Assembly: GCF_000002995.4 (NCBI RefSeq) | Contig: NW_025062476.1 | Location: forward strand, 12,730,501 to 12,794,500 | Source of the DNA: Brugia malayi | Lineage: Eukaryota > Nematoda > Chromadorea > Rhabditida > Onchocercidae | Direction of reading: 5' to 3' | DNA length: 64,000 nucleotides | Shown: in pieces, positions 37,912 to 49,046 of the stretch | Layout: the number at the start of each line of letters is the position of its first letter | Numbering within the stretch: the first letter of the stretch is position 1 | Position numbers and translations under genes: made by a program | Notes under the pieces: model-generated | Databases searched by the model: none | Told to the model about the DNA's origin: nothing | Seen by the model: only the letters and a program-made list of their open reading frames with translations

Positions 37912-40900
37912 TCATTTTAATTTCACCAATAAATCATTATATTCAGTTGATTGCAAAAATCGAACATATGGATCATTCTTGAGTACCTGTTCAACGTGTT
38001 TTACTGCTTCATCAAACAACGTACTGTCTACATCTTTTGTTTCAATTCGATTATCAATCACTTGACGTAAACCAAATGGTAGAAATATCTAAAAATTAAA
38101 ATATTTCTTATCAATAATTTGTTTGTTTTCTTTTTCTTTTTTTTTTTTTTTTGCTTATAAAATTCCAAAATTAGCATATTTCGATGAAAAAAAAAAACTC
38201 CGAAATTAGCAATATTTTGATTAGCTCAAAAAATCTTATTAAATTTAATAAAAAAAAAAAAAAAAATGAATAAAATTATAGCCATAATTTAATTATTAAA
38301 TTAATCATGATAATCTTTTTCAAATATTTTATAATAATGATAATATTTCCTTTCTCAAATATTTTTAACTAATTTTATTGAAAATACAAAAAATAGAAAA
38401 ATCAATAAGATTATATCATCCAGCATAATTTTAATTTATTGTTTATTATTCATGTAATTATTATTGTTATCATTGCTGCTATACTAACAACAGCTACTCA
38501 TAAAACCAGTAATTAGTAATGTTGTCATTAAAGAAAAAAAAAAAAAAAAGGACATATATCTGTTGACAGTTTGCTTGGTTATATATAATTATAATATTAT
38601 TAATGATTTTTGAATTTAAGTAAAAATTAATGATAGTAATTTATTAACAAACCTCATTGGTTGTACCTTCAACCAAATATTGTTTTTGAATATTTCGTCC
38701 CATATTAAGCATTGCAGTACTTTTATTCTTTGTTTGCTTATACTCAATTACTGCTTCCCAAAAGCGTAAATTTTCTTCTGCATGAATATTTCGCAAAAAA
38801 TAACGAAAATAATATCGGCCAACCTAAGATTGTTAAATTTAAATAAAATTTTTTTTTTTTTTTTTTTTAAATATATTAGATTAATTGTTTTTTCAATTAA
38901 ACCTTTGGATGATAATTTTTTTTTTCTTGCAAACAAAAAATGGAAAAATTTTTCTTATCATTTTAAAAAAGTTTTAACTTAAGAAAGACTAAGAGATAGT
39001 TTTGGAATTTTAATGAAAAAATATATTATGTGGGAAAATTTTGAATATGATATAGGTATTATCCGATGAAATAAGATAAGTAGAAAAAAAAAAAAAAAAT
39101 GAAATTAAATGTCTTATGAAAATTTACATTTTGTTAAATGTAAAATTTACGAAAAATAAATTGGAAAAGGGAGGAAAAAATTAACCTGATTTCCAACAAG
39201 CGCTTCAAAACTGGTAGCCCATTTATCAGCATATGATCGTGGCATAACTTTTTCCAGAAAATTAATGTAAACATCAGATCGTTTAAATCTTGGAAATTGA
39301 TCATTTTCCAGAAGTCTATTTACTTCCTTTACAGCAAGCAAAAATGCTGCCGGATCCGGATCATCTTTTGCTGCAGTTTCTTTAATTTTCTACAAAATTC
39401 TCATCATCATTCATCACATATAGCAAATTTAATTGTCTAACTTTTATTGCTACAATTTTTATATTATTTTCTTATTTCTATGATATTTCTAATATTTCTG
39501 AAATTTTAATTTTGTTTAGAGAAATGTTAATTATATAAGAAATGAAATCTAAAAAGAATCTGGAACAATTTTTCCTTATTTAAGTATAAATTTATCAATA
39601 AGTCAAAACACAAGTAATACTGTCAAAAGTTAATTGAATTCAAAAAATACTTTAAACAATATCATACCTGCAAAGCAACACTACTAAGATTGACGTATGG
39701 TGAATATTTTTCAAAAAATTCTTGAATGTATTGCTTTTTATCAGCTGGTGAAGTCATCTGCTTGAATTTATCATATGATTCAATGAATGATAAATTTTCT
39801 TCCGCTAATGAATCATGCAAAAAAACACGAAACAATTGACGGCCTATAAATTTGTTCTCAATTTTTATTAAATTTACAAATTTTAGAATTTATCTCAAAA
39901 TAACACCCATTAATTGTTCAGTAAAAAGCTTTTTCTTTTTTTCAAAAATGTAATTTATTTCATATTGCTTAAAAAAAAAAAAAAAAAAAAAAAGAGGAAA
40001 CCTACTAACCTTTTTCATCTTTTAAAACATTGTTTAATGATTCACTAGCCCAAGCTGCAGCTCTTGGATATTCAATACCATCGGTACTCGGTAATTCAGG
40101 TGCACGACGACTAACTTTTGAATTAAAATCAAATATTGATTCTGCCTGCATTACAGTATCTCATTAAACAAAACTGTATTACGGTACCGTGCTACAGTAT
40201 CTCATCCGTGCAATTAATTTAATATTTAGGTATAATTTTCCTTTTTTTTTTAAACTAAAAACTTCAAATTCAAAGTCATAATGCTAGATTTAGTTACTAA
40301 TATGGATACAATTGCTAAAATTATTTATCTATTTCTTCTCTGAATGAACAAAATACTTTAACTTTTATTTTCGTTACTTATTACTATTGTTATTAATTTA
40401 ACATGAACCTGAATAATTTACTCCATTACTTTTAAAGTAATTTTTTACAACTGTAATTCTAACAAATTCGCTGATTTTACTTAATTTGATGAATAATTCT
40501 TTAATAAAATAAACATTTTAAAATTAAAATATATTAAAATCAAATAATGATGCTGCCTGAATTACAGTATCTCATTAAACAGTATTGTATCACAGTATCC
40601 CATCTAACGAATACTATATTTGAATATCTCATCCGTGCAATTAATTTAATATTTAAGCATATATATTTTTTCTTTTTAAAACTAAAAACTTCAAATTTAA
40701 AATCATAATAAATACGAATACAATTGCTAAAATTATTTATCTAATTCTTTTCTGAATGAAAAAATACTTTAACTTTTACTTTCGATATTTATCATTATTA
40801 TTATTAATTTAACATACACCTGAATAATTGTTGATTTCACTTAATTTGAAAATTAATTGTTTAACACAATAAACACTGCAAAATTAAAATATACCATATT

Positions 40901-43592
40901 TTTAGAAATTGATTTTCGTTGCGTTTGCGTCGTTTGTTTCACTTCTCGATCGATTTTTTTCACTTTTGATTTATTCAATTCTTGTTTCAATATTGTTGAA
41001 TTTTCAATCAAATTTTCCTCTGCTTCTTCTTGCTTCGCCTCGTTTTGTTCAACGATATCAATTGTAATAGATTGCTTTTTTGGTAGAACGTCTGATAAGA
41101 TATTTTCTTGTACTGATAATGCAATACTATCGCTAAAAAATTTTCATAATTTAAAAATGAAGTCAACAAAAAAAAAAAAAAAGATGAAGAATATTAAATT
41201 TCATATACACATATATATAATGGTTAAAAAGTTTTATTGTTTTTTTTTTTTTTTTTTAAAAAAACATTAATGAAAGCATATAACAAATAACAATTGCAAG
41301 AATAATTAATAAGTAATGAGAATATAACAAAATTTTCTATTTCAATCTTTTTCTTTTTTCTCTAAAAAAATATAAACTATTAAAATTTTGTCATGCAATC
41401 TTTCTTTTTTTTTTAGCCCAAAAATAATGCAAAATAAAAAAAAAAAAAAAAAAGAAAAACATTGGAAATGAATTTATCAGTTGTAATATATTTCCATTAA
41501 TATTTAAAAGTTGAGATTAAAAAATTTGTAAATAAAAGCTTTTATTTTGTTTATTATAAAAATATTATGCAAAGTTGAAAACAAAAACAATAATCCATCA
41601 ATGCTTGCACATACATATGTGTGTGTGTGTATGTGTTTATATTTGTATGTGTATGCGTATATGTATTTGTATTTGTATGTGTGTATGTGTATGTTGTATG
41701 TGTGTGTGTCATATTTGAAAGAAAGATTTGAATTATATATATGGACAGGTGTGAATGAAAAATGAAAGAAAATTAGATAAGTTGTCTGTCTTTTATTGGA
41801 ATTTGAACTATGCATATAATATGATTTCAAGTCGTCGACGGTAACCTAAGCAACAAACATATTCGTTTATTTTTCCCTCTAGAATGGATAATTAAATGAA
41901 AGTATCGAATAGGTAATTGCAGTGTCGTAAAATATAAAATCACAACTTCAAAAATACATTTTTTTCTTTTTTTGGCTAAAAAATTTTTAAAAAAAAGATT
42001 AATTAATATTTTTTATTTAAAAAAAGTTATTATTTCTATAAGTAGTATTCAAATTTTTAGTATTTATCCATCTAATTTAATAATGCAAAAATTTTAATAT
42101 TGTATAAATTTTTTGAAAATAATTAAAGAACTGACAATAATATATGATAAGTGAAGCAAATTTTTTTTAGTGTCTAACAATTAAAGCATTTAGTGTATTT
42201 GATTTATTTATTCATTTACTTATTTATTTATTAAATAAACAACTTTGTTAAAATTTAGAAAACACTTCAAACATTTTTATTTCAAGTTGAAAATGACCTA
42301 AATTTATTAATTTCATTGGCTACTTTGTATACATATAGAATGGCACACAATGATTCCTTTCAATTTGTCGTTGTCAACTTCAAATGGTCAATAATTGCAT
42401 TTTTTTTTTTTTTAACTTAAAAAAACACTAACATTGTCACAAAATTATCTAATCATCATTGCATGATAATATTTTATCAGTTCTTCGGTTAGCTAATATA
42501 TTACTGATAATAATTAACTTACTTTATCACTTCTTGGCTTGGTGCTACTTCTTAGCTTGGTGCCATCTTCTTGGTCTACTTTTAACTCATAAATTAAATT
42601 TACTCAAATTTACAATTATATGTATAACAACAATTTTCTTCATTTAAATTAGATATAAAATAAGGATTAATCAGTTAGCTAAATAAGGAATGAAAAGGAA
42701 AATGAAAGCATAAAGTAAAAAACAAACATTAAAATAATTTAGAAATATATTTTAGTAAAGAATAATTAATTTTAAAAAAATTTGTTCCAGCGTGAAAAGA
42801 AAAAAGAAAAAGCTTTTGCACTAATTTTTAAATTGTTTTTTTTATAAAAATTTCATTACTATTATTTTTTATTTTAAATTATACATTTTAAAAAATTCTT
42901 GCCATTTAAATCTAATTCCCAATTACTAAATATTATGAAAGTTTCTGAGAAAATGAAATGAATGTGTTCAATATTTTCAACACGTCAACAAAACTTCACA
43001 CAGAATGAAACTATTAATTTTTTATCCTTTAAATTTAATTTCCAATTATTTACCATTTTAGCATTTTAATTTTTATGTTTTATCATTTTTTTTTCTTTTT
43101 TGCCAAAATTTTAATCATACTTCTTTTGTCTTTTTTCATATTTTATGTCAAAATTTATAAAAAAAAAAAAATATGAAAATTATAAACTAATGTCATATAA
43201 TTGAATGATTATTTAAAAAATTTTATCAGCCTTATCATTTAAATGAATTAATTTAATCCAATCATTACTCAAATTAATTAAACGATTTAGTTCAATTCAA
43301 ACTCTGTATACGATATCGAGCAAATAAATTTTTTGATAATTTGATTGGAATATTTTAAACCATCTCTTGGGACCTTTTAATCTTTTGGAACTTTTTTAAA
43401 GCTTTTAATAGTTAAACCTTTTAATTAAAATTTGATTTAACTTCCACTTCTTTCATCTATTTAAATTAATAATAGTACATATTCACTATAATATTAAAAA
43501 AAAAAATTGGTAAAATTGAAAAAAAAAAAAAAAAACTAAAGAATAATATCAAACCTTTCAATACTTAATTCATCCTTGAAGCTTCGCCACAT
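37912..43592 (-). CDS. rgs-3: Tandem RGS-domain regulator of G-protein signalling (RGS-3-like)
   Basis: GTPase-activating protein for heterotrimeric G-alpha subunits. Exons: 43555-43592, 40895-41132, 40010-40145, 39668-39843, 39186-39389, 38653-38823, 37912-38088; all phases agree, giving 379 aa. The N-terminal 92 residues are acidic/polar without a domain. RGS domain 1 is about 120-240 (WASESLNNVLKDEKGRQLFR, then FLHDSLAEENLSFIESYDKF). RGS domain 2 is about 248-375 (WATSFEALVGNQVGRYYFRY, then FLRNIHAEENLRFWEAVIEY, ending PYVRFLQSTEYNDLL). Both keep the AEENL core that contacts G-alpha. C. elegans RGS-3, which acts in sensory neurons, has two RGS domains and similar length, so orthology is likely but not proven. 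The first coding exon is only 38 nt (MWRSFKDELSIE) and lies beyond a 2.4-kb intron. It is supported by its phase and donor but is the least certain part. Confidence 0.94.
40118..40870. repeat. Diverged tandem duplication spanning an RGS intron-exon boundary
   Basis: A block of about 400 bp beginning with the end of RGS exon 3 (ATTAAAATCAAATATTGAT, about 40121) recurs as ATTAAAATCAAATAATGAT at about 40541. Both continue through CTGCCTG, ATTACAGTATCTCATTAAAC, TCATCCGTGCAATTAATTTA and on to AACCTGAATAAT or CACCTGAATAAT. The duplication therefore copied a splice acceptor and 25 bp or so of coding sequence into intron 2. The second acceptor is still AG on the minus strand. Confidence 0.88.
41605..41712. 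repeat. GT/GTAT microsatellite in intron 1 of the RGS gene
   Basis: Mixed TGTG, TATG and TTTG units over about 108 bp. Open frames on both strands across it are artefacts of the repeat. Confidence 0.9.
43555..43592 (-). other. Short first coding exon of the RGS gene
   Basis: Twelve codons plus two bases, ATG to GAAAG, followed by donor GTTTGA. The two leftover bases plus the C that opens the next exon (41132) make a Ser codon, so the joined frame reads ELSIES-DSIALS. Phase agreement supports it, but a 38-nt exon 2.4 kb away could be coincidental. Confidence 0.65.
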
Positions 43593-46500
43593 ATGCTACC
43601 CTTTTCGGGTAATTGCTATAATTTTCGGGTAAGTGTCACTTTTTTGAATTTGTTGTTTTCCTTCCAACTCTAATAATCTTTCCAACTTTAATAAGATGTT
43701 GAATTCTAAAAATTTTAATTTTATCATTTAATTGAAAAAAAAAGTTTCTTTTTTTTTTTTTAATCGTCAAGAATTAATAATAATTAAATTTTTCCTTTTT
43801 TTTTTTCATTCAAATAAAAAAATTGATATAATTGAATGTTTCATTTTATTCTAAATTATTTCATTGCATTTATCATTTAGTAAATTAATTTACAAACTTT
43901 TTCAATCATACAAAATTAAATTTATCTCATTTTACTTGTTAAAAATTTAAATTACAATATGCAATATTTTAATAAATAAGTTTTTTTTTAAATAAATTAC
44001 CAATTTATTCTCCAAAAAAAAAAAAAAAAAAAAAAAGAAAAACGAAAAAAGAAAAAACGAAAAAGAAAAAAAATGAAAGTAATACTATTTAGTAATTCAA
44101 GTAATTCAAATGAAAAAAAAATGAATGAAATATTTGAATACACTGAAATTATAACAATTTCAAATGAAATTTATTAAAAACGATAAAATTAGCAGCTAAT
44201 ATACGTATATATATATATATATATCTAACCCAGCAATTCTCAATCTATACACCTTAGACAGGTAAAGGTAAAGGTAAGGTAAAGGTAAAGGTAAAGGTAG
44301 ACACACGTACGTCCATTCTCATTCATCGATTGTACCTCTCTTTTAATTATAGTTGCTAGCGGATACGAATAAATTGAATGAATTTAATGACATTTCTCTC
44401 AAGTACATATTCATTTTTAGCAAACAATTTAATCCAAAAATCTTATTTCTTTTTTTTTTTTTTCAAAAATTTTAATTTAAATATTGAAAATATAGTTAAT
44501 ACTAAAAATAAAAGAGACAATGGCGCAATTGTCACATTAAGAAAAAAAAAAAAAAAAAAACAAAAAGTACCATTACACAAACATACATACATACATAGAC
44601 ATACACTGGCATACATACACATACAACATATAAACAATGAAATGATAAAATGAGAAACTGAGATTTTAAAAAAAAAAAAAAAAAAAAAAAAAGGGTTTAA
44701 AACTAAGAAATCTTTCAATGTTTGAATTTGCAAAAATACATCAAACAAAATTCATTTCGAATTAAGTTTTCAATTTAGAACTGTACAAATGTATAATCAA
44801 TTACATGTGAAATTATTAAATTTAAGTCATTTTGAGTTTTAACAATTTAACAGAATTTTAAACAAATGAATGTTAAATGAAATTATAATAGATTTTTTCT
44901 AATTGAAAAAAAAAAAAAGAGTTTTGATAATTAAATTTTGTTCTATTACTGTACACAATTTAGCATTTTAATCCTTTTGTATATGATAAGAATTAAAATA
45001 ATGATATCAAAATTGAAATTATTCTCCTTATATGAATAGTTTAGCTATCAACAGATAAGATTGATAAGATTTGAATAGTATATTCTAATATTATTAATAT
45101 TATTTCACTCATTCATTCACATATTAATACATTAATTAATTGACACCTAAATAATATTAGTATTTCAGTAATGATTTATTTAATTGAAATAATCAATGCC
45201 AGTGATAACATTTGTGATAAGCACTTCTGCAATAATTACTTTGCTCACATTTTCGAGTAATACTTCAAATTTAAATAACTAAATTGGAAAAAAAACATTT
45301 AAATAATTTCATATATGAAAAATTTCAAGAAAAAAGCGCACAAAAGTTCAAATTAAAAAAATTTTTCATTTTTTTTTTTTTTTTTTTGCGAATTTCTAAA
45401 CTAATTTTTAGTGCTCTCATTAAGGTAATATTGTGTTTAAAATCACATATTATTCACATATTGCTAAATAATATTTTTTTTTTCATTTATAAAAATTTAT
45501 AAAAAACAAATTTATCATTTAAATGCAATATCTGTTAAACAAAATTAATGAATTCTAGATTTTTCTCTTTAATTTCTTTATTATATTTACTGAAATTTTT
45601 TTATTGAAATAAAAAAAATTAAACATACCGTATTCTAAATTTAAGCTTATAAATTGTGCATAATTTAATATTTCATTTTGTCATATATCAAAAATTAAAT
45701 ATAAAAATTTGTGAAAATTGAATAATCTTTCTTTAGTAACTTTTTTTACTTACCAATGCTCAATAAATAAAATTTAAGAAGGTATATATACATATATTCC
45801 AAATCGGTTTTCATGGTAACGTATATTTGGATTTTACTATTAAATGAAAATTTTATAGAAATTCTATTTTTATATAAATAATTCTGTGTTTAGCAATTTA
45901 TAAAGTAAATATTTCAGCTGCTCACCATACCTTCCAAATTAACTTTCCTTTTTTTTTTCTCATCAATAAGAAGTTGTCTTTGCTCAAAATAATTTTTCAT
46001 TTAATTCACATTTCATTCCATTTTATAATTTCACTAAATAATGAAAAAAACAAAACAAAACAAAACAAAACCAGTTATTTGTCAAAAACAAATTTTGAAA
46101 ATTTTAAAACAAAAAAAAAAAAAAAAAAAGCATAAAAGAGAGAAATTTAAAAGTTAATATTAATATATTTATTATGTTCATATGCATTGATTACATTTTA
46201 AAAATATGCAAATTTTTTCATGAATGCAATAGAATAAATTAAACGATAAGTTTTATAAATATGAAAAAAATTTTTTTTTGTATGTTAAATAAATTATTTA
46301 GTTTTTTTGTTATTTTTTTTGTTAATTTAGAAAACGAATATTTATGAAAAATTATTTGACATATGAAATTTGTTAAATTATTCCAATATTTTAACTCTTT
46401 TATATTTGATTTATTTATTTATTTTTTCATAAATAATTAAGAAATATTGTTATTTTTTTGAAAAAAAAAATTTTTATTATATATTATTATTAATCAAATG

Positions 46501-46709
46501 TTTTGTGAAAAAAAAAAAAAAACAACCACAAATTCTCAAAGAATGCAATTTTTTCTTTTTTTTTTTGTTGTCAATGACATAATTCAATGTCACATATGGT
46601 CGAATATTAATCATTGAATGAAAAAAAATTCCGCATATCCGTTCATAAATCTTTTTTTTTTTTTTGAATTTATGTACTGCTAAAACAATGATATGTAGGA
46701 TTATTGAAT
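43593..46709. other. Upstream region of the RGS gene, no gene seen
   Basis: AT-rich. Close to the ATG, TTTCGGGTAA occurs twice (about 43603 and 43633). An AGGTAA hexamer repeat lies at about 44260-44299 and an ATAC-type tract at about 44580-44630. A consensus X-box lies at 45807-45820. No exon is recognisable. Confidence 0.7.
45807..45820. promoter_or_regulatory. X-box-like site (RFX/DAF-19)
   Basis: The 14-mer GTTTTCATGGTAAC fits the nematode X-box pattern GTHNYYATRRNAAC, and its reverse complement GTTACCATGAAAAC fits it too. DAF-19 uses such sites to drive genes in ciliated sensory neurons. It lies 2.2 kb upstream of the RGS start codon, farther than most known functional X-boxes. The motif match is seen; function is inferred. 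Confidence 0.45.
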
Positions 46710-48207
46710 GGTAGATATGATATGATGTGGTGTGTGATGTGATGTGATACATGATAAGATATGATATGTTATCATGTGATATTGTAAGATATGATATGAT
46801 GTGGTGTGTGATGTGATACATGATAAGATATGATATGTTATCATGTGATATTGTAAGATATGATATGATGTGGTGTGTGATGTGATGTGATACATGATAA
46901 GATATGATATGTTATCATGTGATATTGTAAGATATGATATGATGTGGTGTGTGATGTGATACATGATAAGATATGATATGTTATCATGTGATATTGTAAG
47001 ATATGATATGATGTGGTGTGATGTGATACATGATAAGATATGATATGTTATCATGTGATATTGTAAGATATGATATGATGTGGTGTGTGATGTGATACAT
47101 GATAAGATATGATATGTTATCATGTGATATTGTAAGATATGATATGATGTGGTGTGTGATGTGATACATGATAAGATATGATATGTTATCATGTGATATT
47201 GTAAGATATGATATGATGTGGTGTGTGATGTGATGTGATACATGATAAGATATGATATGTTATCATGTGATATTGTAAGATATGATATGATGTGGTGTGT
47301 GATGTGATACATGATAAGATATGATATGTTATCATGTGATATTGTAAGATATGATATGATGTGGTGTGTGATGTGATACATGATAAGATATGATATGTTA
47401 TCATGTGATATTGTAAGATATGATATGATGTGGTGTGTGATGTGATACATGATAAGATATGATATGTTATCATGTGATATTGTAAGATATGATATGATGT
47501 GGTGTGTGATGTGATACATGATAAGATATGATATGTTATCATGTGATATTGTAAGATATGATATGATGTGGTGTGTGATGTGATGTGATACATGATAAGA
47601 TATGATATGTTATCATGTGATATTGTAAGATATGATATGATGTGGTGTGTGATGTGATGTGATACATGATAAGATATGATATGTTATCATGTGATATTGT
47701 AAGATATGATATGATGTGGTGTGTGATGTGATACATGATAAGATATGATATGTTATCATGTGATATTGTAAGATATGATATGATGTGGTGTGTGATGTGA
47801 TACATGATAAGATATGATATGTTATCATGTGATATTGTAAGATATGATATGATGTGGTGTGTGATGTGATACATGATAAGATATGATATGTTATCATGTG
47901 ATATTGTAAGATATGATATGATGTGGTGTGTGATGTGATACATGATAAGATATGATATGTTATCATGTGATATTGTAAGATATGATATGATGTGGTGTGT
48001 GATGTGATACATGATAAGATATGATATGTTATCATGTGATATTGTAAGATATGATATGATGTGGTGTGTGATGTGATGTGATACATGATAAGATATGATA
48101 TGTTATCATGTGATATTGTAAGATATGATATGATGTGGTGTGTGATGTGATGTGATACATGATAAGATATGATATGTTATCATGTGATATTGTAAGATAT
48201 GATATGA
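46710..48207. repeat. 21-unit, 69/74-bp satellite with a hairpin in every unit
   Basis: Unit skeleton: GTAAGATATGATATGATGTG, a GTGTGTGATGTGAT block, ACATGATAAGATATGATATG, TTATCATGTGATATT. Standard units are 69 bp; long units have an extra GTGAT (74 bp); one unit (near 47010) is 2 bp shorter. The order from 46710 is L S L S x S S L S S S S L L S S S S S L L. Each unit contains ACATGATAA and its exact reverse complement TTATCATGT 11 nt apart, so each can form a 9-bp stem. Because 69 is a multiple of three, long open frames arise on the minus strand; they are repeat artefacts. Confidence 0.96.
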
Positions 48208-48534
48208 TATGAAATGCATTTTTTATTGTATTCAATAAAGAACAAGGTAGTACGGTGGTGTGACACGATATGATATGGTTATGATAAGAAAAGATGATGT
48301 GATATGATATGGTTATGATAAGAAGAGATAATGTGATATGATATAATCATAATTATCACTGATTGGAAGAATCTGCATGGAGTAATTTGATATGATGAGG
48401 TGCAACTGTAACTGTTTAGTTTAGTTAGCTTATAGTGGTACTGAAATTAGTAAATTTCTATTCGGCTTAAAATGGTCAATCTGGGTCACAGATATATGGG
48501 AAGTATAGTGGAATGATATGAAATAATTCTTATC

Positions 48535-48690
48535 AGAATGATATGAGAATGACTGTTATCAGTTATAATGATATCATTATGATATGAGAATAGTTGTTAT
48601 CAGTTATAATGATATCATTATGATATGAGAATAGTTGTTATCAGTTATAATGATATATATCATTATATATGAGAATAGTTGTTATCAGTT
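48535..48690. repeat. 41-bp tandem repeat, about four copies, palindromic core
   Basis: GTTATCAGTTATAATGATAT followed by CATTATGATATGAGAATAGTT recurs every 41 bp. The centre ATAATGATATCATTAT (48565-48580) is a perfect 16-bp palindrome. In a later copy it has grown to the 20-bp palindrome ATAATGATATATATCATTAT. Each unit also has TTATCAGT, the complement of ACTGATAA. Confidence 0.88.
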
Positions 48691-48996
48691 ATAGTTACAA
48701 TAGCATCATTTGTTTAAATGAAATTCCAATGAAGAATAATCATTTTATAAGTCAATTAGAAAATTTTTATAAATCACAATAACTTCAATAGATTAATGAA
48801 TCATTTTGAGGCACACAAATAACATTTCACTTTAAAAATTTGTTAATACATTTAATTTTAATTGTTAAATTCCAGAAAAAAAAAGGAAGAAAAATGTGGT
48901 AAAAAAGAATTTAATTTACTTTATTGTATTTTTTAATTGAATAAAATTAATAAAATTATTTCAAAATAAATTTGTAACCATTTAAATCTCAAACTT

Positions 48997-49002
48997 TTTA
49001 TT
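48997..49002 (-). terminator. Poly-A signal of the MIG-18-like gene
   Basis: AATAAA on the minus strand, 45 nt downstream of the TAA stop. Confidence 0.6.
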
Positions 49003-49046
49003 TTAAATTATACAGCAATGAGTAACAATGAAAAATCATAGTATAC

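Larger units (their letters stand above)
48208..49046. other. Non-coding DNA with a short palindromic repeat
   Basis: GATATGATATGGTTATGATAAGAA-like degenerate copies of the satellite continue to about 48350. A 41-bp repeat lies at 48535-48690. The end nearest the MIG-18-like gene contains that gene's 3' UTR. Confidence 0.7.

Noticed and set aside
42335..42365. AATGGCAC seed like miR-228/miR-183
   Set aside because: No complementary arm within about 100 nt on either side, so no precursor hairpin.
46477..48235. Several overlapping open frames of 60-272 codons on the minus strand
   Set aside because: They arise because the 69-bp satellite unit is a multiple of three without stops; all encode the same 23-residue repeat in different frames.
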